Of a DNA stretch of 64,000 nt, positions 25,836 through 33,740 are shown piece by piece. A program made the translations under genes and the position numbers. Source of the stretch: Kribbella sindirgiensis (GTDB lineage: Bacteria; Actinomycetota; Actinomycetes; Propionibacteriales; Kribbellaceae); NCBI RefSeq assembly GCF_004331435.1, contig NZ_SJKA01000001.1, positions 682,001-746,000 of the forward strand, read 5' to 3'. Numbering within the stretch: the stretch's first letter is position 1; each line of letters starts with the position of its first letter. The notes beneath the pieces are model-generated. The model made no database searches, was not told the DNA's origin, and saw nothing but the letters and a program-made list of their open reading frames with translations.

Positions 25836-26429
25836 TCAGGCCGCTAGTCGGCATTTCGAAAGTACGCCTGCCTGCCGCGCCCGGGCCAGCATCAGCAGAC
25901 TCGCGAGCACCCCGGTGGCCCCGAGCGTCACCAGGCGTACGTCGCCCTTCCACAGACCGAACACGAACCAGCAGGCCAGCTCCCCGAACACCAGCCGCCA
26001 GGTACCGACCGAGATCCCTGTGGGCCGATCGGTCCGGTACGCCGTCCACAACGACGGCGTCACCTGGATGATGGAGGCCGCGGCGAGCAGCGAGCCCAAC
26101 CCGACCCGCCCGCCGACCACGGCAGCCACCATCAGCAGAACGGCCCACCCGGCGATCCACCCAATAGCGCGGCGGTTCAGCGCACCGCGGCGTACCAGCA
26201 GGACCGAGACAGTGCCGGCCAGTACGGCTGCGGCCGTCGACGGGAGGCTCGCGGTCCAGTAGCCGGAAGCCATGAAGTAGGCGAACCAGGCCGCGTTGTT
26301 GATGCTCGTCAGTGTCGCCCAGGACCACGAGACGCCTGCCGTGTCGCCCGTTCGGCGGAGCTTGAAGATCTGCGGGAGGTACTGCGGGATGCCGAAGCAG
26401 GCGGCGGTGATGGGCAGGAAGTCGAGCAT
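25836..26429 (-). CDS. PQ-loop repeat (SWEET/SemiSWEET-like) membrane protein
   Basis: A 197-aa protein with six to seven membrane helices. It carries one clear PQ-loop block (IPQYLPQIFKLRRTGDTAGV) and a second, degenerate one (QVTPSLWTAYRTDRPTGISV), so it looks like a fused pair of triple-helix bundles. Homologues move sugars or amino acids. The divergent neighbour is an Lrp/AsnC regulator, an arrangement common for amino-acid exporters, which makes an amino-acid substrate the better guess. Start ATG 26427-26429 lacks a strong Shine-Dalgarno. Confidence 0.75.
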   Translation of the reverse strand: MLDFLPITAACFGIPQYLPQIFKLRRTGDTAGVSWSWATLTSINNAAWFAYFMASGYWTASLPSTAAAVLAGTVSVLLVRRGALNRRAIGWIAGWAVLLMVAAVVGGRVGLGSLLAAASIIQVTPSLWTAYRTDRPTGISVGTWRLVFGELACWFVFGLWKGDVRLVTLGATGVLASLLMLARARQAGVLSKCRLAA

Positions 26430-26432
26430 GGC

Positions 26433-26539
26433 GCAAGATTACTGCTGAAACCGGGACGGATTCTTGCAACCTCATGCTCAACGGCGGTGGATACGGATAG
26501 GATCTTTGCCGTGGATGCCATTGATCGCAAGATTCTTGC
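26433..26539. promoter_or_regulatory. Candidate Lrp/AsnC operator sites
   Basis: Inverted half-sites GCAAGA (26433-26438) and TCTTGC (26462-26467) lie in the divergent promoter gap. A perfect 13-bp palindrome GCAAGATTCTTGC is at 26527-26539 inside the first codons of the regulator gene. Site centres are about 83 bp apart, near eight helical turns, as expected for octameric Lrp-type proteins. Confidence 0.5.
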
Positions 26540-26957
26540 TGTGCTCCAGGAAGACGGCCGGCTGACGGTCACTGAGCTCGCGCAGCGGGTCGGGCTGAGT
26601 GCGGCGCCGTGTCATCGGCGGTTGCGGGAGCTCGAGCGGGCCGGGGTGATTCGCGGATACCGCGCGGTGGTCGACGGGGCGGCGGTCGGGCACGGGTTCG
26701 AGGTGCTGCTCTCGGTGACGATGGACCGAGAGGAGTCGGTCGCCGGCTTCGAAGCCGGCCTGGCCGAGATCGCCGAGGTGGTGCAGGCGGAACGGCTGTT
26801 CGGAGAGCCGGACTACTTCGTCAGAGTCGTCACCGCGGACATCGCCGCCTTCCAGAAGTTGCGCGACGAACGGCTGGCGCGACTCCCCGGCGTCCAGCGC
26901 CTCACATCCACCATCGTCATGAAGAAGGTCGTGGACAACCGCCCACTCCCGACATGA
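26511..26957 (+). CDS. Lrp/AsnC family transcriptional regulator
   Basis: A 148-aa regulator. Its N-terminal helix-turn-helix (AIDRKILAVLQEDGRLTVTELAQRVGLS...CHRRLRELERAGVI) precedes a RAM effector domain (VLLSVTMDRE..., GEPDYFVRVVTADI). I chose GTG 26511 because AGGATC is correctly spaced and family members start at this point; ATG 26487 upstream is an alternative. It is divergent from the PQ-loop gene and probably controls it in response to an amino acid. Confidence 0.9.
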   Translation: MDAIDRKILAVLQEDGRLTVTELAQRVGLSAAPCHRRLRELERAGVIRGYRAVVDGAAVGHGFEVLLSVTMDREESVAGFEAGLAEIAEVVQAERLFGEPDYFVRVVTADIAAFQKLRDERLARLPGVQRLTSTIVMKKVVDNRPLPT

Positions 26958-26961
26958 ACGG

Positions 26962-27100
26962 TGTGGAAACTGGCCCCCTCAAACCTGAGTTATCCACAGA
27001 TTTGAACGAGTTTCCGTCGCTTTCAGTGGAGAAGTGCACCTCGAGCTGGGGATAACTTCGCCGAATCGGTGTGCACAACTGGGGATACGGATGTGGATAA
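26962..27100. other. Cluster of DnaA-box-like sequences between the Lrp gene and crgA
   Basis: Within 139 nt there are two perfect TTATCCACA boxes: 26990-26998 on the plus strand and 27092-27100 on the minus strand. Single-mismatch boxes are TTATCCCCA (27047-27055, minus) and TTGTGCACA (27070-27078, minus). Weaker ones are at 26962-26970 and 27080-27088. No dnaA, dnaN or AT-rich unwinding region is in the window, so I do not call it oriC. Confidence 0.6.
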
Positions 27101-27105
27101 CTTGG

Positions 27106-27366
27106 TCAGACCCACTGGGTGGAGACGACGAAGCCGACTGCGATCAGGCCCATGCCGATCAGTAGGTTCCAGTTGTTGAGGTCCTTCATCACCGGGATGT
27201 CCTGGCCGGCCACGTAGAAGACGACCAGCCAGGCGAGTCCGAGGAGCCAGCAGGCCAGCATCAGCGGCGCGACCCACACGCGACTGCTGGTACGTGGCTT
27301 CTTCGGGGTCTTCTCGGCCTTGACCTTCTCGGTCTTCTTCTTGTTGCGACTGCTCGACTCGGGCAC
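27106..27366 (-). CDS. crgA: Cell division protein CrgA
   Basis: An 86-aa membrane protein that coordinates septum formation with growth; in actinobacteria it interacts with FtsZ, FtsQ and penicillin-binding proteins. A Lys-rich cytoplasmic N-terminus (residues 1-30) precedes two transmembrane helices (WVAPLMLACWLLGLAWLVVF and NLLIGMGLIAVGFVVSTQW) joined by the conserved loop around DLNNWN. Length and layout match the family. GTG start with GGAG upstream. It diverges from the DUF881 gene, as in Streptomyces and Mycobacterium. Confidence 0.96.
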   Translation of the reverse strand: MPESSSRNKKKTEKVKAEKTPKKPRTSSRVWVAPLMLACWLLGLAWLVVFYVAGQDIPVMKDLNNWNLLIGMGLIAVGFVVSTQWV

Positions 27367-27467
27367 GACTGAACTCCTTGTAAGGACGCATAAGCTGACC
27401 GCAGCAGGACCATGTTTCGGGTCCGGTCCGGGTTAGCGTAGTGCAGAGAGCAATATGGAGATCACGG

Positions 27468-28238
27468 GTGCGTAGGTTGAGGCGGATTTCGCTGTGGCGC
27501 GCGGGTGCGCCGCTGGCGTTGCTGTGCGCCGGACTGCTGTTCGCGACCAGCGCCACCAACGCCCGGGGCACCGACCTCAGGCCCAGCCGTAACACTACGC
27601 TCGCGGGCCTCGTCGAGGAACAGAGCCGGCGCAGCGCCAGCCTGGTCCGGCAGCACGCGGCGCTCACCCAGGACATCGAGAAGCTCCAGGCGCAGCAGGG
27701 GTCGATCGACCCGGTGCTGTCCAAGCAGCTCAAGGACCTGTCCGACGCGGTCGGCACCACGCCGGTCACCGGGCCGGGGCTAACCGTGACGCTGAAGGAC
27801 GCGCCGTCCCAGGTCGTCAAGGACAACCCGGATGTCGACGCCGACTGGCTGGTGATCCACCAGCAGGACATCCAGGCAGTGGTGAACGCGCTCTGGGCCG
27901 GCGGCGCGGACGCGATCTCGATCCAGAACCACCGCGTCATCTCGACGACCGGGATCAAGTGCGTCGGCAACTCCGTCGTACTGCACGGCGTTCCGTACCT
28001 CCCGCCGTACAAGATCACCGCGATCGGGGACCGGCGGAAGCTGCAGAAGGCGCTCGACGACTCGCAGTACATCGAGAACCTGCAGGACTACGTGGTGAAG
28101 TTCCAGCTCGGGTACGACGTGAAGAACGAGTCGTCGATCGCGATGCCGGCGTACGAGGGCACCCTGGACCTGCAGAGCGCGACGGTTCCGGGCTTCCCGC
28201 GGACTCCCTCGACAAGCCCGACCGCCAGCGGGCGATAA
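27468..28238 (+). CDS. DUF881 family protein
   Basis: A 256-aa (or 265-aa) protein with one N-terminal membrane helix (residues ~14-30 APLALLCAGLLFATSA). A coiled region with LVEEQSRRSASLVRQHAALT follows, then the DUF881 domain with VVNALWAGGADAISIQNHRV and GYDVKNESSIAMPAYEG. The gene sits between crgA and the pabA-type gene in many actinobacteria, but its biochemical role is unknown. Start: ATG 27441 or GTG 27468; neither has a convincing Shine-Dalgarno, and GTG gives the usual family length. Confidence 0.85.
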   Translation: MRRLRRISLWRAGAPLALLCAGLLFATSATNARGTDLRPSRNTTLAGLVEEQSRRSASLVRQHAALTQDIEKLQAQQGSIDPVLSKQLKDLSDAVGTTPVTGPGLTVTLKDAPSQVVKDNPDVDADWLVIHQQDIQAVVNALWAGGADAISIQNHRVISTTGIKCVGNSVVLHGVPYLPPYKITAIGDRRKLQKALDDSQYIENLQDYVVKFQLGYDVKNESSIAMPAYEGTLDLQSATVPGFPRTPSTSPTASGR

Positions 28239-28864
28239 TGGACCGCATGCCGCGGATCCTTGTCGTCGACAACTACGACTCCTTCGTCTACAACCTGGTG
28301 CAGTACCTGCAGCAACTGCAGGCCGACACCACCGTCCTGCGCAACGACGAGGTCACCCCTGACGAGGCCGCCGAGTACGACGGCGTTCTGCTCTCCCCCG
28401 GCCCTGGTACGCCGGAAGAGGCCGGTGCCTGCGTCGACATCGTGAAGGAGAAGGGCCGCGAGGTCCCGATCTTCGGAGTGTGCCTCGGCCTGCAGGCGAT
28501 CGGCGTCGCGTACGGCGGGGTTGTGGGCCGTGCGGACGAGCTGCTGCACGGGAAGACCAGCCAGGTGTTCCACGAGGGCGCCGGCGTCCTGTCCGGGCTG
28601 CCGTCGCCGTTCACCGCGACCCGGTACCACTCGCTGGCGATCGCGCAGGACACCGTGCCCGACGAGCTCCAGGTGACCGCACGGACCGAGGCCGGCGTGA
28701 TCATGGCGGCCCGGCACCGGGACTTCCCGGTCGAGGGCGTGCAGTTCCACCCGGAGTCGGTGCTGACCGAGGGCGGCCACCGGATGCTCGCGAACTGGCT
28801 CGAGATCTGCGGCGACCCGGACGCGGTCGCCCGCTCGGTCGGCCTGGCGCCGGTCGTCAGCTGA
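28238..28864 (+). CDS. pabA: Anthranilate/para-aminobenzoate synthase glutamine amidotransferase component
   Basis: A 208-aa class I glutamine amidotransferase that supplies ammonia for chorismate amination. The nucleophile is Cys82 in FGVCLGLQAIG; the His171 and Glu173 of FHPES complete the triad. DNYDSFVYNLVQYL at the N-terminus and LSPGPGTPEEAG are family signatures. The ATG overlaps the DUF881 stop (TAATG). Position between DUF881 and pknB is conserved. Whether it serves folate or tryptophan synthesis cannot be read from the sequence, and no partner trpE/pabB is in the window. Confidence 0.93.
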   Translation: MDRMPRILVVDNYDSFVYNLVQYLQQLQADTTVLRNDEVTPDEAAEYDGVLLSPGPGTPEEAGACVDIVKEKGREVPIFGVCLGLQAIGVAYGGVVGRADELLHGKTSQVFHEGAGVLSGLPSPFTATRYHSLAIAQDTVPDELQVTARTEAGVIMAARHRDFPVEGVQFHPESVLTEGGHRMLANWLEICGDPDAVARSVGLAPVVS

Positions 28865-28879
28865 TCCGTAGAACGGAAG

Positions 28880-28907
28880 AACCCCCGGAGCGAGTGCTCC
28901 GGGGGTT
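28880..28907. terminator. Bidirectional terminator between pabA and pknB
   Basis: Arms AACCCCCGGAGC (28880-28891) and complement (28896-28907) enclose the loop GAGT; TT follows on each strand. It lies between convergent stops at 28864 and 28916. Confidence 0.85.
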
Positions 28908-28915
28908 CCGTCGTC

Positions 28916-30766
28916 TCAGCCGCCTGGGATCGTGATCGGCGGTGTCGTCGGGTCGCTCGACGGGGTTTCCGACGGCGTCGTCGAGGACGGCGGCGGGGTC
29001 GGCTGCTCCTGGTGGTTGTTGATCGTCAGCGTGATCAGCGTGCCCTTCGGCGCCTTGGTGCCGCCCTTCACGCTCTGCTGGAGAACGGTCTGGTCCGGCG
29101 CGTCCGGATTGTCGGCCGAGGCGTACCCGACCCGGAAGCCGAGGTCCTTCAGCGTCTTCGTCGCGTCGTCCTGGGTCTGCGTGACGACGTTCGGTACGTC
29201 GACGTTCACGACGCCGTTGGACACGGTCAGGGTGAACTCGGTCCCGGACGCGTACGAGCCGTTCGGGTCCGGGCTGATCGCGATCACGGTGCCCTTCTTC
29301 TGATCGCTGTCCGCTTCCTTGACGTCGTCGTTGACCTTGAACTTGCCGCTGGACTCCTTGAGCGCCTGCTTCGCCTTCGACTCCGTCATACCGATCACGT
29401 TCGGCACCGGGAACGCGCTCCGGCCGGACGAGAACACCACGGTGACGGTCGAGCCCTGCTCGGCCTCGGTGCCCGGCGCCGGGGTCTGCCGGATGGCGGA
29501 ACCGCGGCCGACCGTGTCGCTGGCCTCCGACGGTCCCTGCGCGAACTTCAGGCCCTGCGCGGACAGCAACGCCGTCGCGTCGGCGACGGACTTGCCGCTG
29601 ACGTCCGGTACGGCGACCTTGGCCGGCGGTGTGGCCGTCGTACCGCCGCCGGCCTTGTTGTCGTCGTTCATGTTCGAGAACAGCGCGTACGCGCCGACCG
29701 CGACCGCGACGATCGCGAGGCCGAGCAGGAAGTAGGCCAGGCCGCGGTTGCGGCGGGACCGTGCGTCCTGCGCCTCGTCCAGGTCGTCGCCGCCGGGTGG
29801 CAGCAGGTCGTTCGCCGAGGTCTGGTGGTACTGCTGGGTCGCGGCCGTCGGCGCCACCGCGGTCGGCGCCATCGACCGGGTCTCCGCGACCGCCGCCATC
29901 GGAGCGGTCACCTGCTGGCCGGCCAGCACCCGGTGGATGTCGGCGCGCATCTCGGACGCGCTCTGGTACCGCTCCTCGCGGCTCTTCGCCAGCGCCTTCA
30001 GGACGACCGCGTCGACCTCCGGCGGGATGTCCGGGTCGAACGAGGACGGCGGCAGCGGCTGCTCCCGGACGTGCTGGTACGCCACCGACACCGGCGATTC
30101 GCCGACGAACGGCGGGCGTCCGGTGAGCAGTTCGTACAGCAGGCATCCGGTCGAGTACAGGTCGGAACGGGCATCCACGGTCTCGCCGCGGGCCTGTTCC
30201 GGGGACAGGTACTGCGCGGTGCCGATCACCGCCGCGGTCTGGGTCATCGTGGAGGACGTGTCGGCGACCGCGCGGGCGATGCCGAAGTCCATCACCTTGA
30301 CCTGGCCCTGCGGGGTCAGCATCACGTTTCCGGGCTTGATATCGCGGTGCACGATGCCGGCCCGGTGGCTGTAGTCGAGCGCCTCGAGGACGCCGGAGGT
30401 GATCTCCAGCGCCCGCTCGGGCATGATCTTGCGACCCTCCCGGATCAGGTCCCGCAGCGTCTTACCGGTCACCAGCTCCATCACGATGTACGGAATGGTG
30501 ACGCCGGAGCCGTTCGGGTCCGGCTCCTCGCCGGTGTCGTACACGGAGACGATCGTCGGGTGGTTCAGCGACGCGGCCGACTGGGCCTCGCGCCGGAACC
30601 GTGCCTGGAAGGTCGCGTCACTGGCCAGGTCGACCCGCAGCCGTTTGATCGCGACCGACCGGCCGAGCCGGTTGTCCACGCCTCTGCGCACCTCGGCCAT
30701 GCCGCCGCGGCCGAGCGGTTCGCCTTCTTCGTACCGGCCGCCGACGAGACGTGCCTGCGATGTCAT
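28916..30766 (-). CDS. pknB: Serine/threonine protein kinase PknB with PASTA domains
   Basis: A 616-aa transmembrane kinase. The kinase domain covers residues ~12-275: glycine loop LGRGGMAEV, Lys41 (VAIK), Glu60, catalytic Asp142 in HRDIKPGN, Asp160 in DFG and the activation segment with TMTQTAAVIGTAQYLSPE. A single membrane helix (LAYFLLGLAIVAVAVGAYALF) precedes three extracellular PASTA domains, then a Pro/Thr-rich end. It senses peptidoglycan fragments and phosphorylates growth and division targets. Start ATG 30764-30766. It is the last gene of the fhaA-fhaB-pstP-rodA-pbpA-pknB run and has a 125-nt gap before it. No adjacent pknA is present. Confidence 0.97.
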   Translation of the reverse strand: MTSQARLVGGRYEEGEPLGRGGMAEVRRGVDNRLGRSVAIKRLRVDLASDATFQARFRREAQSAASLNHPTIVSVYDTGEEPDPNGSGVTIPYIVMELVTGKTLRDLIREGRKIMPERALEITSGVLEALDYSHRAGIVHRDIKPGNVMLTPQGQVKVMDFGIARAVADTSSTMTQTAAVIGTAQYLSPEQARGETVDARSDLYSTGCLLYELLTGRPPFVGESPVSVAYQHVREQPLPPSSFDPDIPPEVDAVVLKALAKSREERYQSASEMRADIHRVLAGQQVTAPMAAVAETRSMAPTAVAPTAATQQYHQTSANDLLPPGGDDLDEAQDARSRRNRGLAYFLLGLAIVAVAVGAYALFSNMNDDNKAGGGTTATPPAKVAVPDVSGKSVADATALLSAQGLKFAQGPSEASDTVGRGSAIRQTPAPGTEAEQGSTVTVVFSSGRSAFPVPNVIGMTESKAKQALKESSGKFKVNDDVKEADSDQKKGTVIAISPDPNGSYASGTEFTLTVSNGVVNVDVPNVVTQTQDDATKTLKDLGFRVGYASADNPDAPDQTVLQQSVKGGTKAPKGTLITLTINNHQEQPTPPPSSTTPSETPSSDPTTPPITIPGG

Positions 30767-30891
30767 GACCTCAGCCTTCCAACCTGTCCGGAAACACACT
30801 CAACTTGCCCACGGTAGCGGCAGCCACACGCGGATCCCCGTTGGAAAGACGCTCTGTCATCGCATCATTCCGTATGGTGCTCATCGGCCGT

Positions 30892-32346
30892 TCATTGGCC
30901 CAGCACCGCCTCCATCACCTTCTTGGCGATCGGCGCCGCCAAGGTTCCGCCCGCGATGTCGTTGCGCGGGATGTTCGCGTCCTCGATGAGCACCGCCACG
31001 GCCACCTTCGGGTCGTCGGCCGGCGCGAACGCGGTGAACCACGCGAACGGCGGCCGTTCCCTCGAGGTCTGCGCCGTACCCGTCTTGCCGGCCACCTGGA
31101 CGCCGGAGATCCGGCCCGGCCTGCCGGTGCCGTTGTTGACGACGTCGACCATCATCGCGGTCAGCTGCGCGGCGACCTGCGGGGTGACCGCCTGGTGCAG
31201 CGACTCCGGCTTGGTCTCCGACACCGTCTTCAGGTCCGGGGTCTTCACGTTCTGGACCAGGTACGGCTTCATCACCTCGCCCTTGTTCGCGATCCCGGCC
31301 GCCACCATCGCCATCTGCAGCGGGGTGGCGCGGACGTCGAACTGGCCGATCGCGGACTGCGCGGTCTGCGGCTCGTTCGGGTCGCCGGGGAACTGGCTGG
31401 TGGCCACGGCGGGCAGCTCGGTCAGCGGCTTGGCGCCGAAGCCGAACTTCGCGGCCTGCTCGTTCAGCGCGTCCGCGCCGAGCGCCATGCCGACGGTGCC
31501 GAACGCGGTGTTGCACGAGTAGCGCAACGCGATCGTCAGGGTCGCGTTGTTGCTGCCGCCGCAGTTCTTGCCGTCCTCGTTCACCAGCGGGACGGTGGTC
31601 TGCGGGAGCGGCAGCTCGGCCGGCGAGGCCACCTTGGTCTCCGGCGTGTACTTGCCGCTGGACAGCGCGGCCGCCGCGGTGACCAGCTTGAACGTCGACC
31701 CGGGCGGGTACAGCTCCTGCACGGCGCGGTTCGACAGCGGCTTGTTCTTGTCGGCGTTCAGGCTCTTCCAGGCCGCGCCGACCTTCTCGGTGTCGTGCGA
31801 CGCGAGCTGGTTCGGGTCGTACGACGGCCGGCTGGCCATCGCCAGGATCCGCCCGGTCTTCGGCTCGATCGCGACGACCGCACCGGTCTTCCCGGCCAGG
31901 CCGTTGTACGCCGCCTGCTGCGCCGCGGCGTTCAGCGTCAGGGTCACGCTGCCGCCCTGCTGCGGCCGGTTGCTGATCACGTCGATGATTCGGCGGAACG
32001 CCATCGACGGGTCCGAGCCGTTCAGCTCGGCGTTCATCGTCAGCTCGATACCGCCGCGGCCGAACAGGTACGAGTAGAACCCGGTCACGGGTGCGTACAC
32101 CATGCCGTTGGCGTAGGTCCGCTGGTACTTGAACCGGTCGTCGGACTCCTTGCTCTGCGCGACCGGCGTACTGCCGATCAGGATCGGGCCGCGGTTCACC
32201 GAGAACTGCGAGTCGCGGACCCGGTTGTTGTCGTTGCGGCCGTTGATCTCGTTCGCCCGGAAGGCCTGCAGGTACGTCGAGTTCGCCATCAGCGCGAGCA
32301 TCAGGACGATCGCCGCCACGGCCAGTCGCCGGATCGCTGAGTTCAT
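30892..32346 (-). CDS. pbpA: Penicillin-binding protein PbpA (class B transpeptidase)
   Basis: A 484-aa peptidoglycan D,D-transpeptidase with one N-terminal membrane anchor (residues ~8-22). Catalytic motifs are all present: STFK (Ser217), SCN (Ser277) and KTGTAQ (Lys421). The N-terminal dimerisation domain includes NRGPILIGSTPVAQS, typical of actinobacterial PbpA. It works with RodA in the neighbouring gene as a glycosyltransferase/transpeptidase pair; the ATG overlaps the rodA stop by 4 nt. Confidence 0.96.
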   Translation of the reverse strand: MNSAIRRLAVAAIVLMLALMANSTYLQAFRANEINGRNDNNRVRDSQFSVNRGPILIGSTPVAQSKESDDRFKYQRTYANGMVYAPVTGFYSYLFGRGGIELTMNAELNGSDPSMAFRRIIDVISNRPQQGGSVTLTLNAAAQQAAYNGLAGKTGAVVAIEPKTGRILAMASRPSYDPNQLASHDTEKVGAAWKSLNADKNKPLSNRAVQELYPPGSTFKLVTAAAALSSGKYTPETKVASPAELPLPQTTVPLVNEDGKNCGGSNNATLTIALRYSCNTAFGTVGMALGADALNEQAAKFGFGAKPLTELPAVATSQFPGDPNEPQTAQSAIGQFDVRATPLQMAMVAAGIANKGEVMKPYLVQNVKTPDLKTVSETKPESLHQAVTPQVAAQLTAMMVDVVNNGTGRPGRISGVQVAGKTGTAQTSRERPPFAWFTAFAPADDPKVAVAVLIEDANIPRNDIAGGTLAAPIAKKVMEAVLGQ

Positions 32347-33740
32347 GCCTTCTGCACCGCCATCGCGATCGTGTCGTCGGAAACCGGAGCGGCCGGGGTC
32401 TGCGGCCGCCGGGCCTGGTCGCTGATCCGCAGCAGCAGCGCGATGATCGCCCAGTTCGCGACCAGCGACGTACCGCCGAGCGCCATGAACGGGGTGGCCA
32501 GACCGGTCAGCGGGATCAGGCCGGTGACGCCGCCGACGATCACGAACACCTGCAGCGCGAACGACATCGCCAGGCCGGTCGCGATCAGCTTGCCGAAGAT
32601 GTCCCGGCAGCCGAGCGCGGTCCGCAGGCCGCGCTCGATGATGAGGGTGTAGACCAGCAGGATCGCGATCAGCCCGGTCAGCCCGAGCTCCTCGGCGAAC
32701 GACGAGATGATCATGTCGCTCTGTGCGTAGAGCGTGGCCTCCGGGTGCCCCTGGCCGAGACCGCGGCCGAGGATGCCGCCCCAGGACTGGCCCATCAGCC
32801 CGAGCTTCACCTGGCCGCCGTCGATCGCCCACGGATCCAGCCAGTCGGTGACGCGGCGGTGCACGTGCCCGAAGGTCGTGTACGCGAAGAACGCGCCGCC
32901 GGCGAACAGCAGGCCACCGATGATCAGCCACCCGGCCCGCTCGGTGGACACGTACAGCAGGAACAGGAACAGGCCGAAGAACAGCAGCGACGACCCGAGG
33001 TCGCTCTCGAACACCAGGACGCCCAGGCTGACCACCCAGGCGATCCCGATCGGGCCGAGGTCGCGGGCCCGCGGCAGGTCGAGTCCGAGGAAGCGGTGCC
33101 CGGCCAGCGTCAGGACGTCGCGTTTCACCACCAGGTAGCCGGCGAAGAACACGACCAGGCAGATCTTCGCGAACTCACCCGGCTGGAAGGACATCCCCGC
33201 CAGCCGGATCCAGATCCGGGCACCGTTCAGGTTCACGCCGAGGCCGGGGATCAACGGCAGCACGAGCAGCAGCAGACCGGCCAGGCCGGCGGTGTAGGTG
33301 AGCGCCTGCAGCCGGCGGTGATCTCTGATCACGAGGATGACGACCAGGAACAGCACCACGCCGACCGCGGTCCAGGTGATCTGCTGCGGCGCCGCGGGCC
33401 CCTTCGGGACCTTTCCCCTCGCCTCGGCGACGATGGCCAGGCCGAGGTCGATCCGGTGGATCATCGCGACGCCCAGACCGTTCAGCAGCACCGCGCAGGG
33501 CAGCAGCACCGGGTCGGCGTACGGCGCCCGGTAGCGGAGCGCGAGGTGTGCGATCAGGGCGAGCAGCCCGATCCCGGCCGCGTAGTACCCGGTGCTGGCC
33601 GGTACGGCGTTCTGCACGGTGACGCCGATGTTCACGTAGGCGGCGACCGAGACCGCGATCGCGATCACGAGCAGCAGCAACTCCACCCCACGCCGGGTCC
33701 GCGGGATGATCTGGATGACGGACGTGGACGCGATGCTCAT
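32343..33740 (-). CDS. rodA: FtsW/RodA/SpoVE family peptidoglycan glycosyltransferase
   Basis: A 465-aa polytopic SEDS protein with about 12 membrane helices that polymerises lipid II. Signatures include ARIWIRLAGMSFQPGEFAKI, the LVFESDLGSSLLFFGLF segment containing the catalytic-type Asp, and the C-terminal LIPLTGLATPFMALGGTSL, which corresponds to the conserved FtsW/RodA signature. The start overlaps the pstP stop by 4 nt. Adjacent pbpA supplies the transpeptidase partner. Confidence 0.96.
   Translation of the reverse strand: MSIASTSVIQIIPRTRRGVELLLLVIAIAVSVAAYVNIGVTVQNAVPASTGYYAAGIGLLALIAHLALRYRAPYADPVLLPCAVLLNGLGVAMIHRIDLGLAIVAEARGKVPKGPAAPQQITWTAVGVVLFLVVILVIRDHRRLQALTYTAGLAGLLLLVLPLIPGLGVNLNGARIWIRLAGMSFQPGEFAKICLVVFFAGYLVVKRDVLTLAGHRFLGLDLPRARDLGPIGIAWVVSLGVLVFESDLGSSLLFFGLFLFLLYVSTERAGWLIIGGLLFAGGAFFAYTTFGHVHRRVTDWLDPWAIDGGQVKLGLMGQSWGGILGRGLGQGHPEATLYAQSDMIISSFAEELGLTGLIAILLVYTLIIERGLRTALGCRDIFGKLIATGLAMSFALQVFVIVGGVTGLIPLTGLATPFMALGGTSLVANWAIIALLLRISDQARRPQTPAAPVSDDTIAMAVQKA

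Noticed and set aside
26990-27100. oriC
   Set aside because: DnaA boxes are present, but there is no dnaA, dnaN or AT-rich unwinding stretch here, so I call only a DnaA-box cluster.
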